The translations under genes and the position numbers were made by a program. A DNA stretch of 7,611 bases from Streptococcaceae bacterium (GTDB taxonomy: Bacteria > Bacillota > Bacilli > Lactobacillales > Streptococcaceae), in assembly GCA_902836505.1 (NCBI GenBank), contig CADFQU010000040.1:1-7611 (forward strand), written 5' to 3'. Below, piece by piece: positions 6,238 to 7,611 of the stretch (within the stretch, counting starts at the first letter, position 1; each line of letters begins with the position of its first letter). The notes under the pieces are model-generated. The model made no database searches, was not told the origin of the DNA, and was given only the letters and a program-made list of their open reading frames with translations.

Positions 6238-6269
6238 AGACAAGGAAGACTTCTAGGGTCTCCTTGTCT
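6238..6269 (-). terminator. Terminator of tehB
   Basis: The arms AGACAAGG + AGAC (6238-6245, 6247-6250) and GTCT + CCTTGTCT (6258-6269) form a 12-bp stem with one bulged base and a 7-nt loop. On the minus strand it is followed by TTTTATGT, a short U-tract, so termination may be incomplete and some tehB transcripts could run into lrgAB. It begins 7 nt after the tehB stop. Confidence 0.7.
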
Positions 6270-6275
6270 AACTAA

Positions 6276-7139
6276 TTATTTATTTTTCTTTGCCAACATC
6301 GTCGCAAAACGTAAGGCAATCCGATTGCCCTCTTCATCACGTCGATGAAGATGACCTGGATTCTCATTATATTTAATAAGTTCCCAATCTTTGTAATAGT
6401 CTGCAAGTTCGCCTTCTTTAAAAGTAAAGGAGAAAGGTACCTGACAAGGATAGTCCTCTGTATCCATGGCACAAACAATTAAGTTATAGCCACCAGGATT
6501 GGTCTGTTCTTGCATATTTTGGATAATAGCTGGAATGCGGTCTGCTTGTAAGAACATGAGGACGACTGTTGAGACAATCAAGTCATAAGTTTGCGTTAGG
6601 GTCGCTGAGTTAATATCATAGAGTCCCACTGTCATTTCCAAATCTTCTTGTTCTACAATACTTTGGAGGATTTCCAGAGCCAATTCATTTTGATCGACTG
6701 CTGTCACATCAAAGCCCTGCTGGGCCAAAAATAGAGCGTTTCGACCTTGCCCACATCCTAAATCCAGGGCCTTCCCTGGAGAAAGAAACTGCATAGCTTC
6801 TAGTACTTCTGAATGAACTGGGTTGCTGTTATATTTTTTTGGGAAATAATCTTTAGGTTCACAGTAAAATTCCAAGAACCACTCCACATCATCTGTAAGG
6901 GCCTCCACACGATGCCAAGCTTGCGGTTGTGCCATAGGATTATCCGCACCTGCTTCAAAAACATGGCTGGCTACTTCGTCCCCATCTTCTGTCAGCTCAA
7001 CAAACTTGAGTTTTCCTTTGAGGACGGTAATCTTTCCCCAAGTACCTACTTTGGTATTGTGTTTTCTTTGGACTGCTTCAGGCATGGTATCCTTGGTCCA
7101 CAAAGGCATCCGTTTATAGGCAATTAATTTTTCAGGCAT
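6276..7139 (-). CDS. tehB: TehB-type SAM-dependent methyltransferase
   Basis: This 287-residue cytoplasmic protein has the long TehB architecture known from Haemophilus. A beta-rich N-terminal domain (about 8-95, the DUF1971/TehB-YeaR type, with KHNTKVGTWGKITVLKG at 26-42 and QAWHRVE at 73-79) precedes a class I methyltransferase domain. SAM-binding motif I is ALDLGCGQGRNALFLA (124-139), followed by VTAVDQN (145-151) with the acidic residue expected to bind the ribose. TehB methylates tellurite or selenite oxyanions and gives tellurite resistance when overexpressed; the natural substrate in streptococci is not established. The frame is open up to a further ATG at 7199, but the start at 7139 is preferred. 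The promoter (7171-7199) lies inside that extension, AAGGAG is 9 nt before 7139, and the N-terminus PEKLIAYKRMP matches the family as I remember it. It is a single-gene unit. Confidence 0.92.
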   Translation of the reverse strand: MPEKLIAYKRMPLWTKDTMPEAVQRKHNTKVGTWGKITVLKGKLKFVELTEDGDEVASHVFEAGADNPMAQPQAWHRVEALTDDVEWFLEFYCEPKDYFPKKYNSNPVHSEVLEAMQFLSPGKALDLGCGQGRNALFLAQQGFDVTAVDQNELALEILQSIVEQEDLEMTVGLYDINSATLTQTYDLIVSTVVLMFLQADRIPAIIQNMQEQTNPGGYNLIVCAMDTEDYPCQVPFSFTFKEGELADYYKDWELIKYNENPGHLHRRDEEGNRIALRFATMLAKKNK

Positions 7140-7148
7140 CCGTTTCTT

Positions 7149-7154
7149 CTCCTT
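7149..7154 (-). promoter_or_regulatory. Ribosome binding site that fixes the tehB start
   Basis: AAGGAG on the minus strand, 9 nt before the ATG at 7137-7139. It is the only good Shine-Dalgarno match near either candidate start. It therefore decides for the 287-residue protein over the 307-residue reading. Confidence 0.75.
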
Positions 7155-7170
7155 CTTTCTATCTATCCCT

Positions 7171-7199
7171 ATCATACAAAAATTGCATTCAAATAACAA
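7171..7199 (-). promoter_or_regulatory. Predicted tehB promoter
   Basis: On the minus strand the -35 TTGTTA (7194-7199) and the -10 TATGAT (7171-7176) are separated by 17 bases. The transcript would begin near 7164, about 25 nt before the ATG at 7139. The promoter lies just downstream of the terminator of the preceding gene, as expected for an independent unit. Confidence 0.65.
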
Positions 7200-7250
7200 T
7201 AAAAAGAGTGGAATTGGAAGCTCCTTTTGTGAAGATTTCTATTCCACTCT
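7200..7250 (-). terminator. Terminator of the upstream surface-protein gene
   Basis: AGAGTGGAAT (7205-7214) and ATTCCACTCT (7241-7250) form a perfect 10-bp stem. After a T-T mismatch it continues with four weaker pairs into a long loop. On the minus strand it is followed by TTTTTATTG, a good U-tract. There is no T-run on the plus-strand side, so it acts on minus-strand transcription. It lies 48 nt after the stop at 7299. Confidence 0.75.
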
Positions 7251-7298
7251 CTTAGAATCCAGTTGAGGCAGGATACTGATTTAGCAGTCTCTGTCTAC

Positions 7299-7611
7299 TT
7301 ATTCTTCATTTTCATTCTTTTTTGATTTTTTAAAGTAGAAACCTGCCAAGCCAAATCCTGCAAGAGCCAAAACTCCTAAGACGGCAGATAAACTGCTGTT
7401 TGAATCACTTGTCTTGCTAGATGATTGACTAGAAGCTGTTTCTTCCTTCTTATCCGTTTCTTTCGATGCATCTTTTTCAGCTTGAGCTGCTGCTACCAGA
7501 TTGGCCTTGTTGTAACCGTCATATACAAAGTCTGCTTCCAAGCCTTTTTCTGTACGGATCTTATCTTCCATCTCGCTTTCAACTTGCTTGATTTGTTTGA
7601 AGATGGTTTCC
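7299..7611 (-). CDS. C-terminal part of an unrecognised membrane-anchored surface protein
   Basis: The frame is open from the window edge (in-frame from 7610) to TAA at 7299-7301, giving 103 residues, so the 5' part of the gene is missing from the window. The visible part starts with ETIFKQIKQVESEMEDK, a charged region probably helical, and continues with FVYDGYNKANLVAAAQAEKD. A Ser/Thr/Lys/Glu-rich low-complexity linker follows, then one hydrophobic span (about SAVLGVLALAGFGLAGFYF) and the tail KKSKKNENEE. The layout of linker, span and basic tail is that of a surface-exposed protein tethered by its C-terminus. There is no LPxTG motif before the span, so sortase anchoring is not indicated. 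The ATG at 7571 is unlikely to be the start: the frame stays open upstream, and no Shine-Dalgarno match is evident. I do not recognise the family. Confidence 0.75.
   Translation of the reverse strand, partial: ETIFKQIKQVESEMEDKIRTEKGLEADFVYDGYNKANLVAAAQAEKDASKETDKKEETASSQSSSKTSDSNSSLSAVLGVLALAGFGLAGFYFKKSKKNENEE

Noticed and set aside
6150..6240. cre element upstream of lrgAB
   Set aside because: No sequence with the required central CG and flanking TG/CA pattern was seen there.
6163..6348. Plus-strand 61-codon open frame across the tehB-lrgA gap
   Set aside because: It runs through the lrgAB promoter and the tehB terminator hairpin into the antisense of tehB, and its start lacks a convincing ribosome binding site.
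7140..7199. Upstream in-frame ATG giving a 307-residue TehB
   Set aside because: The extra 20 residues (MLFECNFCMIG...) do not resemble the family N-terminus, have no ribosome binding site, and cover the predicted -35/-10 promoter.
7251..7298. Second hairpin between the surface-protein stop and its terminator
   Set aside because: Only a 4-bp ACTG/CAGT pairing and weak extensions were found, with no U-tract.
1..7611. Mobile element, CRISPR array, toxin-antitoxin or defence system
   Set aside because: No transposase, integrase, spaced identical repeats, small overlapping toxin-antitoxin pair or defence-family motif is visible. PrsW and LrgAB were considered as lysis or defence components, but nothing in the context supports that.

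Overview
The window looks like chromosomal DNA of an oral Streptococcus, probably of the mitis/sanguinis group. The evidence is moderate-to-low GC, strong AGGAGG-type ribosome binding sites, a sortase (LPETG) surface nucleotidase, a TehB protein that closely resembles the streptococcal type as I remember it, and compact operons separated by short intrinsic terminators. No transposase, CRISPR array, tRNA, rRNA or phage gene is visible. Species-level assignment is inference.

Layout. Positions 1-57 appear to hold the last codons of a plus-strand gene, followed by a terminator at 60-87. A plus-strand monocistronic unit (222-2309) encodes a secreted, wall-anchored 5'-nucleotidase, with its own promoter and a cre-like palindrome at the -35 region. 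A perfect 15-bp hairpin (2318-2351) ends it and serves convergent transcription from the other side. Everything to the right is on the minus strand. First, reading in the direction of transcription, comes the C-terminal end of an unrecognised surface protein (7611-7299) with a terminator. Next is tehB (7139-6276) with its own promoter and terminator, then the overlapping lrgA-lrgB pair (6143-5077) with its own promoter and terminator. Last is a two-gene operon (4864-2380) of a secreted, membrane-tethered C69 (U34) dipeptidase and a PrsW-type intramembrane metalloprotease, overlapping by 8 nt.

How the genes may work together. The nucleotidase would release adenosine or other nucleosides outside the cell, and the C69 enzyme would cleave peptides at the membrane face. 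Both promoters carry a cre-like element at the -35 hexamer, so CcpA-dependent repression of extracellular scavenging when sugar is plentiful is a reasonable inference. LrgAB-family proteins have been linked to autolysis control and, in Streptococcus mutans and Bacillus, to pyruvate uptake, which would fit the same nutritional theme.

Most of the window is ordinary core or near-core streptococcal content. The points most worth a second look are the dipeptidase whose nucleophile cysteine sits exactly at the signal-peptide cleavage site, its translational coupling to a PrsW protease, the paired cre-like sites, and the calcium-binding-like module between the catalytic part and the wall anchor of the nucleotidase. 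I did not find a clear, wholly new system.
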